Assembly: GCF_032191775.1 (NCBI RefSeq)
Contig: NZ_CP132507.1
Coordinates: 521,001 to 585,000, forward strand
From: Rhodoferax mekongensis
GTDB lineage: Bacteria > Pseudomonadota > Gammaproteobacteria > Burkholderiales > Burkholderiaceae_C
Reading direction: 5' to 3'
Length of the DNA: 64,000 nucleotides
Shown: positions 57,301-64,000 of the stretch, one piece after another
Layout of the letters: every line of letters starts with the position of its first letter
Numbering within the stretch: the first letter of the stretch is position 1
Notes under the pieces: model-generated
Database searches by the model: none
What the model saw: the letters and a program-made list of their open reading frames with translations, nothing else
What the model was told of the DNA's origin: nothing
Position numbers and translations under genes: made by a program

Positions 57301-57909
57301 ATGAAGCTGTATTTCTCCCAGGGCGCCTGCTCGCTCTCCCCGCACATCGTGATGCATGAAGCCGGCCTGGCGTTTGAAGCCATCCCTGCGCCCACCAAAA
57401 CCCACCAGCTGCCCGACGGCACCGACTTCTACACCATCAACCCGCTGGGCTACGTGCCCTACCTCACGCTGGACGACGGCCGCAGCCTGCACGAAGGCCC
57501 CGCCATCGTGCAGTACCTGGCAGACCTGGTGCCCGAGAAAAAGCTGGCCCCGGCCAACGGCACCTTCGAGCGCTACAAGCTGCAAGAGTGGCTTACCTTC
57601 ATCGGCACCGAACTGCACAAGAGCTTCAGCCCCTTGTTCAACCCTGCCGCACCGGATGCAACCAAAGAGCAGGCCAAGCAAACCCTGGCCAAGCGCCTTG
57701 CGTGGGTAGACAGTGAACTCGCCGGCAAAGACTACCTGCTGGGCGAACAGTTCACCGTGGCCGACGCCTACCTGTTTACCGTGACCAACTGGGCCCGCAT
57801 CGTGAAGGTGGACCTCAGCACCTTTGCCAATTTGCTGGCCTACCGGAACCGCGTAGGCGAACGCCCCGGTGTGCAAGCCGCCATGCGCGCTGAAGGCCTG
57901 CTGAAATAA
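57301..57909 (+). CDS. beta-class glutathione S-transferase
   Basis: A 202-residue GST: N-terminal thioredoxin fold [22 protein letters not shown], with the Cys at position 10 that characterises the bacterial beta class, the cis-Pro in [11 protein letters not shown], and the helical C-terminal domain with [18 protein letters not shown] (about 146-163). It follows the GMC gene by 18 bases with a GAGG site and ends the operon at a strong terminator. It may conjugate or deglutathionylate a product of the pathway. Confidence 0.92.
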   Translation: MKLYFSQGACSLSPHIVMHEAGLAFEAIPAPTKTHQLPDGTDFYTINPLGYVPYLTLDDGRSLHEGPAIVQYLADLVPEKKLAPANGTFERYKLQEWLTFIGTELHKSFSPLFNPAAPDATKEQAKQTLAKRLAWVDSELAGKDYLLGEQFTVADAYLFTVTNWARIVKVDLSTFANLLAYRNRVGERPGVQAAMRAEGLLK

Positions 57910-57931
57910 GGCCAAGCGCACTACCAAAAAG

Positions 57932-57953
57932 AAGGGCCCTCACGGGCCCTTTT
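57932..57953 (+). terminator. rho-independent terminator after the GST gene
   Basis: AAGGGCCC (57932-57939) pairs with GGGCCCTT (57944-57951) around a TCAC loop, followed by TT and then GTTTG. The 8-bp stem is perfect. Confidence 0.85.
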
Positions 57954-57960
57954 GTTTGAT

Positions 57961-58012
57961 TGCTATTACTTTGATAGCTGCCTGCGCATGATTCACGGGC
58001 GCCGGAGTGCCT
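57961..58012 (+). repeat. dispersed palindromic repeat, copy 8, overlapping an MFS 3' end
   Basis: TGCTATTACTTTGATAGCTG then CCTGCGCATGATTCACGGGC and GCCGGAGTGCC. The right half contains the stop codon and last codons of the convergent MFS gene (57993). Confidence 0.6.
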
Positions 58013-59213
58013 TTTGACGCAAACCGAGGGCGGACCCTGCCCATAAGGCACATGCCGAAAACACCAGGCCGCGTGCCAAGCCACCGGGGCCATCGGCAAT
58101 CCAGCCCACCACCGTGGGCCCGACAATCTGGCCGGCGGCAAACACGGTGGTGAAGGCGCTGATACCTGCTGCCCAGGCCGCAGGCGGCAGGTTGTGCCGC
58201 ACCAGCGCCGTGGTCGATGCCACTACCGACAAAAACACCGCCCCGAACAACAACCCCGAAGCCAGCACTACCGGCCACCACTGGGTGAGCGCCGGCAGAA
58301 TGGTCGCCACGCCCAACAAGGCATTCAGCGTGGCGAGCGGCCGGCCGTCGTGGTGCTTGTCGAGCAAGCGCGCCCAGATGCGGCTGGACGCCATCACCGC
58401 CACACCCAGCAAGGCATAAAACACCGTGACAGCGGCGGCGGATGTGCCCTGCGAGCGCAAAAGCGCCACCACAAAGGTCATATAGCCGATGTAGCCCACC
58501 CCGAAGAGCGTGTAGCCCGCCAAGCCGTAGCGGAAATCTGCCCACTGAAACTGCTGCGGCCCGCCGGCTGCCGCCTGCGCCTGCGGCAGGGCCCAGGCCG
58601 ACATCACCCGTGCCGGCCACAGCATCACCGCGGTTCCCGCTGCACAAATCAGCGCCAGCGCCCACCAGGACCACTGCCAGCCATGGGCCTGACCCGCAAA
58701 ACGCTCCAACAACCATGGCACCAACAGGGCACTGGCTACTATCCCCAAGCCGGTGCCACCGTAATAGATACCCAGCAGCAGACCGCCATGGCGCGGGTAA
58801 CGCGCGCCCAAGCGTGCGGCCAGCAATCCACCGGCCACGAACACCAGGGCACTGGCAATACCGGCCAGCAGGCGCTGCACCAGCAAGGCATTCGCGTCGG
58901 TAAAAAATCCGCTCAGGGCCATGAATACGGTGGCCATCAAAGCCCCGCCCCACAACAACTCACCCGGGCCCCGGCTGTGCAGCAAGCGGGGTGTGAGCAG
59001 CGCCCCTATGAAGTAACCCAGCGCATTCGCGGTGTTCATGGCACCAGCCAGGGTGTAGGTCCAACCCAGGTCGGTGCGCATCGCGGGCAACAGCAGCCCA
59101 TAGGCAAAACGGGTAATACCCAGCGACACCGCCGCCCCGACCGACAGCGCGAGGGCCAGGCACCAGCCGCGCGCGTCCACGGAAGGCAGCGCGGACTGCG
59201 TAGGGGTTGCCAC
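57993..59213 (-). CDS. MFS transporter, YbfB-like
   Basis: A 406-residue membrane protein with twelve helices. The opening SLGITRFAYGLLLPAMRTDLGW is diagnostic of the YbfB/MFS_1-like family (DUF1228), and GYFIGALLTPRLLHSRGPGELL forms the helix 2-3 region. Function and substrate are unknown. Start is GTG 59213, since no ATG precedes the first helix in frame, and the MCP gene stops 8 bases upstream. Its last eight codons come from repeat DNA. Confidence 0.85.
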   Translation of the reverse strand: MATPTQSALPSVDARGWCLALALSVGAAVSLGITRFAYGLLLPAMRTDLGWTYTLAGAMNTANALGYFIGALLTPRLLHSRGPGELLWGGALMATVFMALSGFFTDANALLVQRLLAGIASALVFVAGGLLAARLGARYPRHGGLLLGIYYGGTGLGIVASALLVPWLLERFAGQAHGWQWSWWALALICAAGTAVMLWPARVMSAWALPQAQAAAGGPQQFQWADFRYGLAGYTLFGVGYIGYMTFVVALLRSQGTSAAAVTVFYALLGVAVMASSRIWARLLDKHHDGRPLATLNALLGVATILPALTQWWPVVLASGLLFGAVFLSVVASTTALVRHNLPPAAWAAGISAFTTVFAAGQIVGPTVVGWIADGPGGLARGLVFSACALWAGSALGLRQKALRRP

Positions 59214-59221
59214 AGGCTGGG

Positions 59222-60796
59222 TCAGGCTGCGCTGCCCTTGAGTCGGAACTGGCGTACCACTTGGGCCAACGCATCTGCCTGCTCACGCAAGCCTTGGGCA
59301 GCTGCAGCGCTTTGCTCCACCAAGGCCGCGTTCTGCTGCGTAGCTTGATCGATCATGCCTACCGACTGGTTCACCTGTGCAATGCCGCTGGATTGCTCAG
59401 TGGCCGAGGATGAAATCTCGCCAATGATCTGGCCCACACGCTGCACGCCATCCACCATTTCTTTCATGGCGGCGCCGGCCTCTTCCACCAGCTTTACACC
59501 GCCGTCTACGGCTTTGACGCTGGTGCTCACCAGGCCCTTGATCTCCTGCGCAGCCGCAGCCGAGCGTTTGGCCAGCATGCGCACTTCAGACGCCACCACT
59601 GCAAAGCCCCGCCCCTGCTCGCCGGCACGGGCCGCTTCTACTGCCGCGTTCAGCGCCAGGATGTTGGTCTGGAAGGCGATGGAGTCGATCAGGCCGATGA
59701 TGTCGTTGATCTTGCTGCTGCTGGCAGCGATCTCATGCATGCTACCTACCGCCTGCGTCACCACCTGGCCACCACGGGCCGCGAGAGTAAAGGCGGAGTC
59801 CGACAACTGGCGGGCGGTTTGGGCAGCGTGGGCCGTTTGCTGCACGTTCTCAGTCAGCTCGGCCAGGGAGCCCACGGTGTCCTGCACGCTGCTGGCGGAT
59901 TTTTCGGTGCGCTCCGACAGGTCCTGGTTACCCGAGGCAATTTCCTGGCTGGCCGTGGCCACGCTTTCGCTGGCATAGCGCACCTGCGAGACCAAGGCGC
60001 CCAAGCCCTCTTGCATGGCCTTCTGGGCATGCTGCAAATCGGCCACTTCGTCTTTGCCGTGCACCTCGATGTGCTGCGACAAGTCACCACCGGCAATCGC
60101 CTGCGCCAACAAGCGCGCGCGCTCCAAGGGCTGGCAGATGGAGTTCATGTTGAGAATGGTGAGCGGCACCACCACCAGAGAGGCCACACCCAGGGCAGCC
60201 ATGAACAGCCACTTGATCACACCGCTGACCTTGTGCTGGTCGTTGACCGCGTCATTGGCCTCGTCCTGCAACACGCCTTCCAGTGACTTCATGTGCTTCA
60301 TGACCTTGTCGATCTGAGCCAAGGCCTTCTGGCTCATGCGGTTGGCAATGGTGGCGGACTCGTAACCGCTGGATTTGAGTTGGTTGGCCACCGGTTCAAA
60401 CAATTTGACGTATTCCTTGAGGTCCGCCTGCATCTCGCGGACTACCGGGTTGTCGGTGTCTTCCACCCCTTCGAGGAAGTGGCCTGCAATCGCATCCACT
60501 TCGGCCAGGTGGGACTTCCAGCGGGTGTAGGCCTTTTCGACCTCCGCGGGACGCTCGTATTCGATGATCATGTCCTTTTCGGCCTCGCGCACCGTGCTCA
60601 TGGCAGCCTGCAAGCGGCCCAGGTGCTGCATCTCGGCGAAGGAGTTGTCCAGAAAAGCGTCGCTCTGGTCCTGAATCTTGCCCATGCCCCACAGGCCGCC
60701 ACCGCCCAGCATGAACAACAGAGCCAGAACCATCGCAATGGCCCCCAACATACGCAGCCGGATGGTGAATTGGCGCATCATGGTCATCATGTTCAT
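59222..60796 (-). CDS. methyl-accepting chemotaxis protein
   Basis: A 524-residue chemoreceptor: first helix (about residues 11-32), periplasmic four-helix-bundle domain of about 150 residues, second helix (about 193-213), HAMP (about 215-265) and a signalling domain with the hairpin tip [43 protein letters not shown] (about 365-410, in part). No NWETF-like pentapeptide is seen at the C-terminus. It senses an extracellular ligand and controls the CheA pathway; che genes are not in this window. The SD GAGGA precedes the ATG by 8 bases. The MFS gene follows after 8 bases. Confidence 0.94.
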   Translation of the reverse strand: MNMMTMMRQFTIRLRMLGAIAMVLALLFMLGGGGLWGMGKIQDQSDAFLDNSFAEMQHLGRLQAAMSTVREAEKDMIIEYERPAEVEKAYTRWKSHLAEVDAIAGHFLEGVEDTDNPVVREMQADLKEYVKLFEPVANQLKSSGYESATIANRMSQKALAQIDKVMKHMKSLEGVLQDEANDAVNDQHKVSGVIKWLFMAALGVASLVVVPLTILNMNSICQPLERARLLAQAIAGGDLSQHIEVHGKDEVADLQHAQKAMQEGLGALVSQVRYASESVATASQEIASGNQDLSERTEKSASSVQDTVGSLAELTENVQQTAHAAQTARQLSDSAFTLAARGGQVVTQAVGSMHEIAASSSKINDIIGLIDSIAFQTNILALNAAVEAARAGEQGRGFAVVASEVRMLAKRSAAAAQEIKGLVSTSVKAVDGGVKLVEEAGAAMKEMVDGVQRVGQIIGEISSSATEQSSGIAQVNQSVGMIDQATQQNAALVEQSAAAAQGLREQADALAQVVRQFRLKGSAA

Positions 60797-60962
60797 TGTT
60801 GTGTTCCTCGGGTGAGCCGGTCCCAGCGTTGGGCCATTCTTTCAGAGTCTAGGGGTGGTTACAAGCGGCAATACGAGGCAAAGCCGTCAGGACGCCCGCC
60901 ATTTCCAACGACTCGGGCAACCAGAGAATCCCACAGACCGCTCCAGCACACCTTGACTTAGG

Positions 60963-61301
60963 TCATGCCCCGGTGCGCGGTGCCAGCACAATCACCGCCA
61001 TGCCCGCCAAGGCCAAAGCCGCACCCGCGCAGTCCCACGCCGTGGGGCGAACGCCGTCCACCACCCACAACCACACCAGCGCGGTGGCGATGTACACGCC
61101 GCCATAGGCCGCATATACCCGGCCGCTGGCTGCAGGGTGCAAGGTGAGCAGCCACACGAACAGGGCCAGTGACGCTGCCGCCGGCAACAGCACCCACACC
61201 GGTGCGCGCTGCTGCCACCAGAGCCAAGGCAGGTAACACCCCACGATCTCAGCGACCGCGGTGAGCACATAGAGGCCGGTGGTGAGCAGCAGATGGTTCA
61301 T
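60963..61301 (-). CDS. YnfA-family membrane protein (UPF0060)
   Basis: A 112-residue protein with four helices, the usual length of YnfA. It has [18 protein letters not shown] at the N-terminus and [21 protein letters not shown] in the third helix, both family-typical. YnfA is a small multidrug-resistance-like permease of the DMT superfamily. The frame is open upstream through a repeat copy (translated MEYAQAAP), but ATG 61301 gives the family start. Confidence 0.9.
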   Translation of the reverse strand: MNHLLLTTGLYVLTAVAEIVGCYLPWLWWQQRAPVWVLLPAAASLALFVWLLTLHPAASGRVYAAYGGVYIATALVWLWVVDGVRPTAWDCAGAALALAGMAVIVLAPRTGA

Positions 61302-61326
61302 GGGCACCTTGGAGTTTGCTCCCATT

Positions 61327-61371
61327 TTAGGAGCTGCTTGCGCATATTCCATGGGCGCCAGAGGCCATTTT
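61327..61371 (+). repeat. dispersed palindromic repeat, copy 9
   Basis: TTAGGAGCTGCTTGCGCATA then TTCCATGGGCGCCAGAGGCC and TTTTT. It lies between copA and the YnfA-family gene (both on the minus strand). Confidence 0.8.
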
Positions 61372-61387
61372 TATCCCCAAAATCGAC

Positions 61388-63712
61388 TTACTTGCCACCC
61401 TGCTCCGGTGTCCAGCGCTTAAGCAGCAAGGCGTTGGTCATCACACTCACCGAGCTCAGTGCCATGGCCGCACCTGCCACCACCGGGCTGAGGTAGCCCA
61501 ACGCCGCCAAGGGAATGCCGGCCGCGTTGTAGGCAAAGGCCCAGAACAGGTTTTGCCGAATCTTGGACACCGTGCGGCGGCTGATGTCCAGCGCAGCCGC
61601 CACCAAGAGCGGGTCGCCCCGCATGAGCGTGATGCCGGCCGCGTGCATGGCCACGTCGGTGCCGCCACCGTTAGGGTTGGCCATGGCCATGCCCACATCG
61701 GCGGCCGCCAGCGCAGGCGCGTCGTTCACGCCGTCGCCCACGAATGCGACTGCCTTCCCATCTGCCTTGAGTGCGGCCACCTTGGCTGCCTTGTCGCCGG
61801 GCAACACTTCGGCCAGCACATCTTTAGCGTCTAGCCCCAGGCGCATTGCCATGGCTTCAGCCGCACCACGGTTGTCGCCGGAGATCATGACGGTCTGAAT
61901 ACCGCGAGCCTTCAGGGTCGCCAACGCTTCCTTGGCGCCGGGCTTGGGCTCGTCGGCAAACGCCAGCAGGGCCAGCAGCTTTGCGCCACTGGCGTGTTGC
62001 TCAGCCATCGCCGACACCGTGGCGCCACCGGCTTGCAAATCGGCCGCCTGCGCCGCGACCGGCGCCATGTCCACCCCCAGCTCCGCCATCCAGCGCAGGC
62101 TGCCCAACAGCAAGGTCTGGCCCCCCACTTTGCCTTGGGTGCCGCGGCCGGCCACGGCTTGCACGTCGGTAGGTGCGGTCACGGTGAGTGCTTTGTCTTT
62201 GGCCGCCTGCAGCACAGCGCGGGCCAGCGGGTGCTCGCTGCCGCTTTGCAAGCCGGCGGCCAAGGCCAGTGCTTCGTCATGGGTCAGGCCCACGGGCATG
62301 AGCGCGGTCAGCCGTGGCTGGCCCACGGTGAGCGTGCCGGTTTTGTCGAAGGCCACCACGTTCACCGTGTGCACCACTTCCAGCGCTTGGGCGTCCTTGA
62401 TCAAAATGCCGAACTTGGCCGCTACCCCGGTGCCCGCCATGATGGCAGCTGGTGTGGCCAAACCCAGCGCGCAAGGGCAGGCAATCACCAGCACCGCCAC
62501 CGCGTGGATCAGCGCCACTTCAAAACTGTGGCCTGTGAAGTACCAAGCCAACAGCGTGACCAGCGCAATGACCAGCACCACGGGCACAAACACCGCGCTC
62601 ACCTGGTCTACCAGCCGCTGGATGGGCGCCTTGGCAGCCTGCGCGTCTTCCACCAGGCGGATGATGCTGGAGAGCACCGTGTCCACCCCCACCGCCCGCA
62701 CCTGCAGCACCACGCGGCCTTCGCCATTGATGCTGCCGCCCGTGAGCTTGGCGCCCACGTCTTTGGTCACTGGCAGCGGTTCGCCGGTCAGCATGGATTC
62801 GTCCACCTGCGTGCGGCCCTCGAGAAGGGTGCCGTCTACCGGAAAGCGCTCACCGGGTTTGACCACAATTTTGTCGCCCACCAACACCTCAGCCACGGGC
62901 ACATCCACGGTATGGCCCCCACGCTCCCCCACTGCGTGCGGGTCGCTGCCCCCCGAGGGGGCCGTGCCTTGCTCGGGGCGGCCCGTCGCTGCGGCTCCCA
63001 TCCCGACCAACAGGTGCGCCGTGTCCGGGCGCAGGCTGTGCAGGGCGCGAATGGCGGCCGTCGTCTGCCGCTTGGCCCGGGCTTCCAGCCATTTGCCCAA
63101 AAGCACCAGCGTCACCACCACGGCGCTGCCTTCAAAGTACAGGTGCGGCTCCATGGCGGGCATGCCATGCGCGCTGTGGTCAGGGGCGGTCAGCCACAAC
63201 CACATGGACAAAGCCCAACCCGCTGTGGTGCCCAGCGCCACCAGCAAATCCATATTGCCGGTGCGAGCCAGCAGCGCATGCCAACCGGCCTTGTAGAAAC
63301 GTGCCCCCAAAATGAACTGCACCGGCGTGGCCAGCAAAAATTGCCACAGTGCCGGCAGCATCCAGTCTTTGCCGAACAGGTCACCGACCATGGGCAGTAC
63401 CAGCGGCGCACACAGCGCAAGGCCTATGCCCACCGGCCCGAATCCGGCCCATGGCGAGGCATCCACCGCGTCAATTGCCGCACTGGGCGCCAGCGGCTCA
63501 TAGCCCGCGTCCCGCACCGCGCGGCGCAAGCGGGCCTCCATGCCGGCATCGTGCACGGCGATGCGGGCGGACTCGGTGGCCAGGTTCACCGTGGCGCTGT
63601 CCACGCCGGGCACCCTTTTCAGGGCTTTTTCCACACGCATCACACACGATGCGCAAGTCATGCCGCCAATGCCGATATCGATGGTCGTGTGGGAGGGGGT
63701 TTCAGTACTCAT
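61388..63712 (-). CDS. copA: copper-exporting P-type ATPase CopA
   Basis: A 774-residue P1B ATPase: one N-terminal heavy-metal domain with [16 protein letters not shown] (residues about 14-29), eight membrane helices, the CPC motif in [16 protein letters not shown], phosphorylation site DKTGTLT, GDG in [17 protein letters not shown]. It pumps Cu(I) out of the cytoplasm. Between helices 4 and 5 in the A-domain entry the sequence has an insertion of about 30 residues ([19 protein letters not shown], then [14 protein letters not shown]) that is absent from usual family members and encoded by a dispersed repeat. A CueR-type promoter precedes the gene. Confidence 0.95.
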   Translation of the reverse strand: MSTETPSHTTIDIGIGGMTCASCVMRVEKALKRVPGVDSATVNLATESARIAVHDAGMEARLRRAVRDAGYEPLAPSAAIDAVDASPWAGFGPVGIGLALCAPLVLPMVGDLFGKDWMLPALWQFLLATPVQFILGARFYKAGWHALLARTGNMDLLVALGTTAGWALSMWLWLTAPDHSAHGMPAMEPHLYFEGSAVVVTLVLLGKWLEARAKRQTTAAIRALHSLRPDTAHLLVGMGAAATGRPEQGTAPSGGSDPHAVGERGGHTVDVPVAEVLVGDKIVVKPGERFPVDGTLLEGRTQVDESMLTGEPLPVTKDVGAKLTGGSINGEGRVVLQVRAVGVDTVLSSIIRLVEDAQAAKAPIQRLVDQVSAVFVPVVLVIALVTLLAWYFTGHSFEVALIHAVAVLVIACPCALGLATPAAIMAGTGVAAKFGILIKDAQALEVVHTVNVVAFDKTGTLTVGQPRLTALMPVGLTHDEALALAAGLQSGSEHPLARAVLQAAKDKALTVTAPTDVQAVAGRGTQGKVGGQTLLLGSLRWMAELGVDMAPVAAQAADLQAGGATVSAMAEQHASGAKLLALLAFADEPKPGAKEALATLKARGIQTVMISGDNRGAAEAMAMRLGLDAKDVLAEVLPGDKAAKVAALKADGKAVAFVGDGVNDAPALAAADVGMAMANPNGGGTDVAMHAAGITLMRGDPLLVAAALDISRRTVSKIRQNLFWAFAYNAAGIPLAALGYLSPVVAGAAMALSSVSVMTNALLLKRWTPEQGGK
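62914..62985 (-). repeat. 72-bp GC-rich dispersed repeat (PSGGSD element), coding copy in copA
   Basis: Plus strand GGCCCCCACGCTCCCCCACT to GGGGCGGCCCG. It reads on the gene strand as the cysW copy does: GGGCGGCC..., CCCCCTCGGGGGGCAGCGAC, ...GCGTGGGGGCC. The gene-strand frame gives APSGGSD, the same frame as in cysW. Confidence 0.75.
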
Positions 63713-63718
63713 GGTGCA

Positions 63719-63749
63719 AGCTTAGGCCTTGCCATGGTGGGAAGGTCAA
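63719..63749 (-). promoter_or_regulatory. CueR-type copper-responsive promoter of copA
   Basis: On the minus strand TTGACC (63749-63744), a 19-base spacer, and TAAGCT (63724-63719) give the overlong spacing used by MerR-family activators. The spacer carries the dyad CCTTCCC..GGCAAGG, one mismatch from symmetry, as in the E. coli copA/CueR site. The -35 overlaps the stop codon (TGA 63748-63746) of the upstream acetyltransferase gene. No cueR gene is in the window. Confidence 0.75.
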
Positions 63750-64000
63750 GCGGCTACCCAACGCATGGGCACAAAAGCAATGCCTTTGGTCTCCACCCGC
63801 GGTCCGGTGGCCACAAACCCGAAACGCTCGTACACCGGCTGGGCATAGGGCGTGGAGTTGACGGTGAAGTAGCCGGGGTTCGCCTCGCCCACCACTGCAC
63901 GGGCATGGTCCCACAGCAAGCGGCTCAAGCCCCGGCGCTGGAATGACGCGTCCACAAACAAGTGATACAAGTGGCTGGTATCGCGCACCGCCACCACCCC
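63746..64000 (-). CDS. GNAT-family acetyltransferase (partial, N-terminus beyond the window)
   Basis: The C-terminal 84 residues of a GNAT domain: HLYHLFVDASFQRRGLSRLLWDHARAVVG gives the beta4-alpha3 acetyl-CoA pyrophosphate-loop motif (QRRGLS), and the later NSTPYAQPVYERFGFVATGP is motif B. The upstream part lies outside the window, so no substrate can be guessed. It ends within the copA promoter. Confidence 0.85.
   Translation of the reverse strand, partial: GVVAVRDTSHLYHLFVDASFQRRGLSRLLWDHARAVVGEANPGYFTVNSTPYAQPVYERFGFVATGPRVETKGIAFVPMRWVAA

Noticed and set aside
55624..57927. Long open frame opposite the GMC oxidoreductase and GST genes
   Set aside because: Antisense shadow. The plus-strand genes show clear families, SD sites and a terminator.
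61994..63946. Long open frame opposite copA
   Set aside because: Antisense shadow with His/Arg/Gln-rich translation; CopA motifs on the minus strand are complete.

Overview
The window looks like a chromosomal segment of a high-G+C betaproteobacterium of the family Comamonadaceae (Rhodoferax/Acidovorax/Polaromonas-like). The basis is the abundance of periplasmic binding-protein systems, the tripartite tricarboxylate transporter genes, the cysB/sbp-cysTWA style of sulfur genes, and a dispersed 45-55 base palindromic repeat (core GAGCTGCTnGCGC...GCGCTAGCAGCTC) that I associate with this family. The assignment is from recognition, not from a search. No rRNA, tRNA, CRISPR array, transposase or prophage was seen.

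Layout. 1-5.7 kb: an MFS exporter, metY, cysB, a 47-residue membrane peptide, ssuE and a DMT permease. 5.7-12.1 kb: two small conserved genes, then a copper-handling cluster in one direction (Cys/His-rich protein, secreted protein, TolC-like protein, two-domain multicopper oxidase, cupredoxin, DUF411 protein, CusF-like protein, permease with a His-rich tail). 12.1-14.8 kb: a histidine kinase paired with a PhnD-type binding protein. 14.9-18.3 kb: a persulfide-detoxification locus diverging from a perfect 13-bp inverted repeat that carries both promoters (MBL-fold persulfide dioxygenase with a DUF599 gene on one side; SqrR/BigR-type regulator, two YeeE/YedE permeases and a DUF442 protein on the other). 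18.3-21.3 kb: an Rrf2 regulator lacking cysteines, nhaR, a small membrane protein and mipA. 21.5-25.4 kb: sulfate importer sbp-cysT-cysW-cysA. 25.5-29.9 kb: rutR and an ABC importer preceded by a near-consensus RutR box, pointing to pyrimidine uptake.

30-37 kb: a two-component system next to a TRAP-type binding protein, the membrane pair TctB-TctA of the unrelated tripartite tricarboxylate transporter, and a Leu/Ile/Val-type binding protein. 37-42.8 kb: small secreted proteins, a thioesterase, pduO, a D-lactate/glycolate-type FAD dehydrogenase, and lemA next to a GIDE-like membrane protein with a canonical EF-hand loop. 42.9-47.4 kb: a very large M60-type lipoprotein peptidase, a degenerate HD-GYP protein and a membrane methyltransferase. 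47.5-53.9 kb: the chromosome-partition locus (mnmG-rsmG-lysE-parA-hydrolase-zinc-ribbon gene-parB) with four parS sites, two of them inside mnmG and one inside rsmG. 54-57.9 kb: a Crp/Fnr regulator divergent from a class II aldolase, GMC oxidoreductase and GST. 58-64 kb: an MFS protein, a chemoreceptor, a YnfA protein, the copper ATPase copA with a CueR-type promoter, and a partial acetyltransferase.

The parts connect around four themes: sulfur acquisition and reactive-sulfur defence (metY, cysB, ssuE, sbp-cysTWA, the SqrR/BigR locus), copper defence (two loci), small-molecule sensing by binding protein plus kinase (two loci), and chromosome segregation. The most unusual DNA-level signal is a dispersed repeat of about 72 bp that sits intergenically at 26.2 kb and is also inserted in the same reading frame, both times giving a PSGGSD peptide, in cysW and copA.
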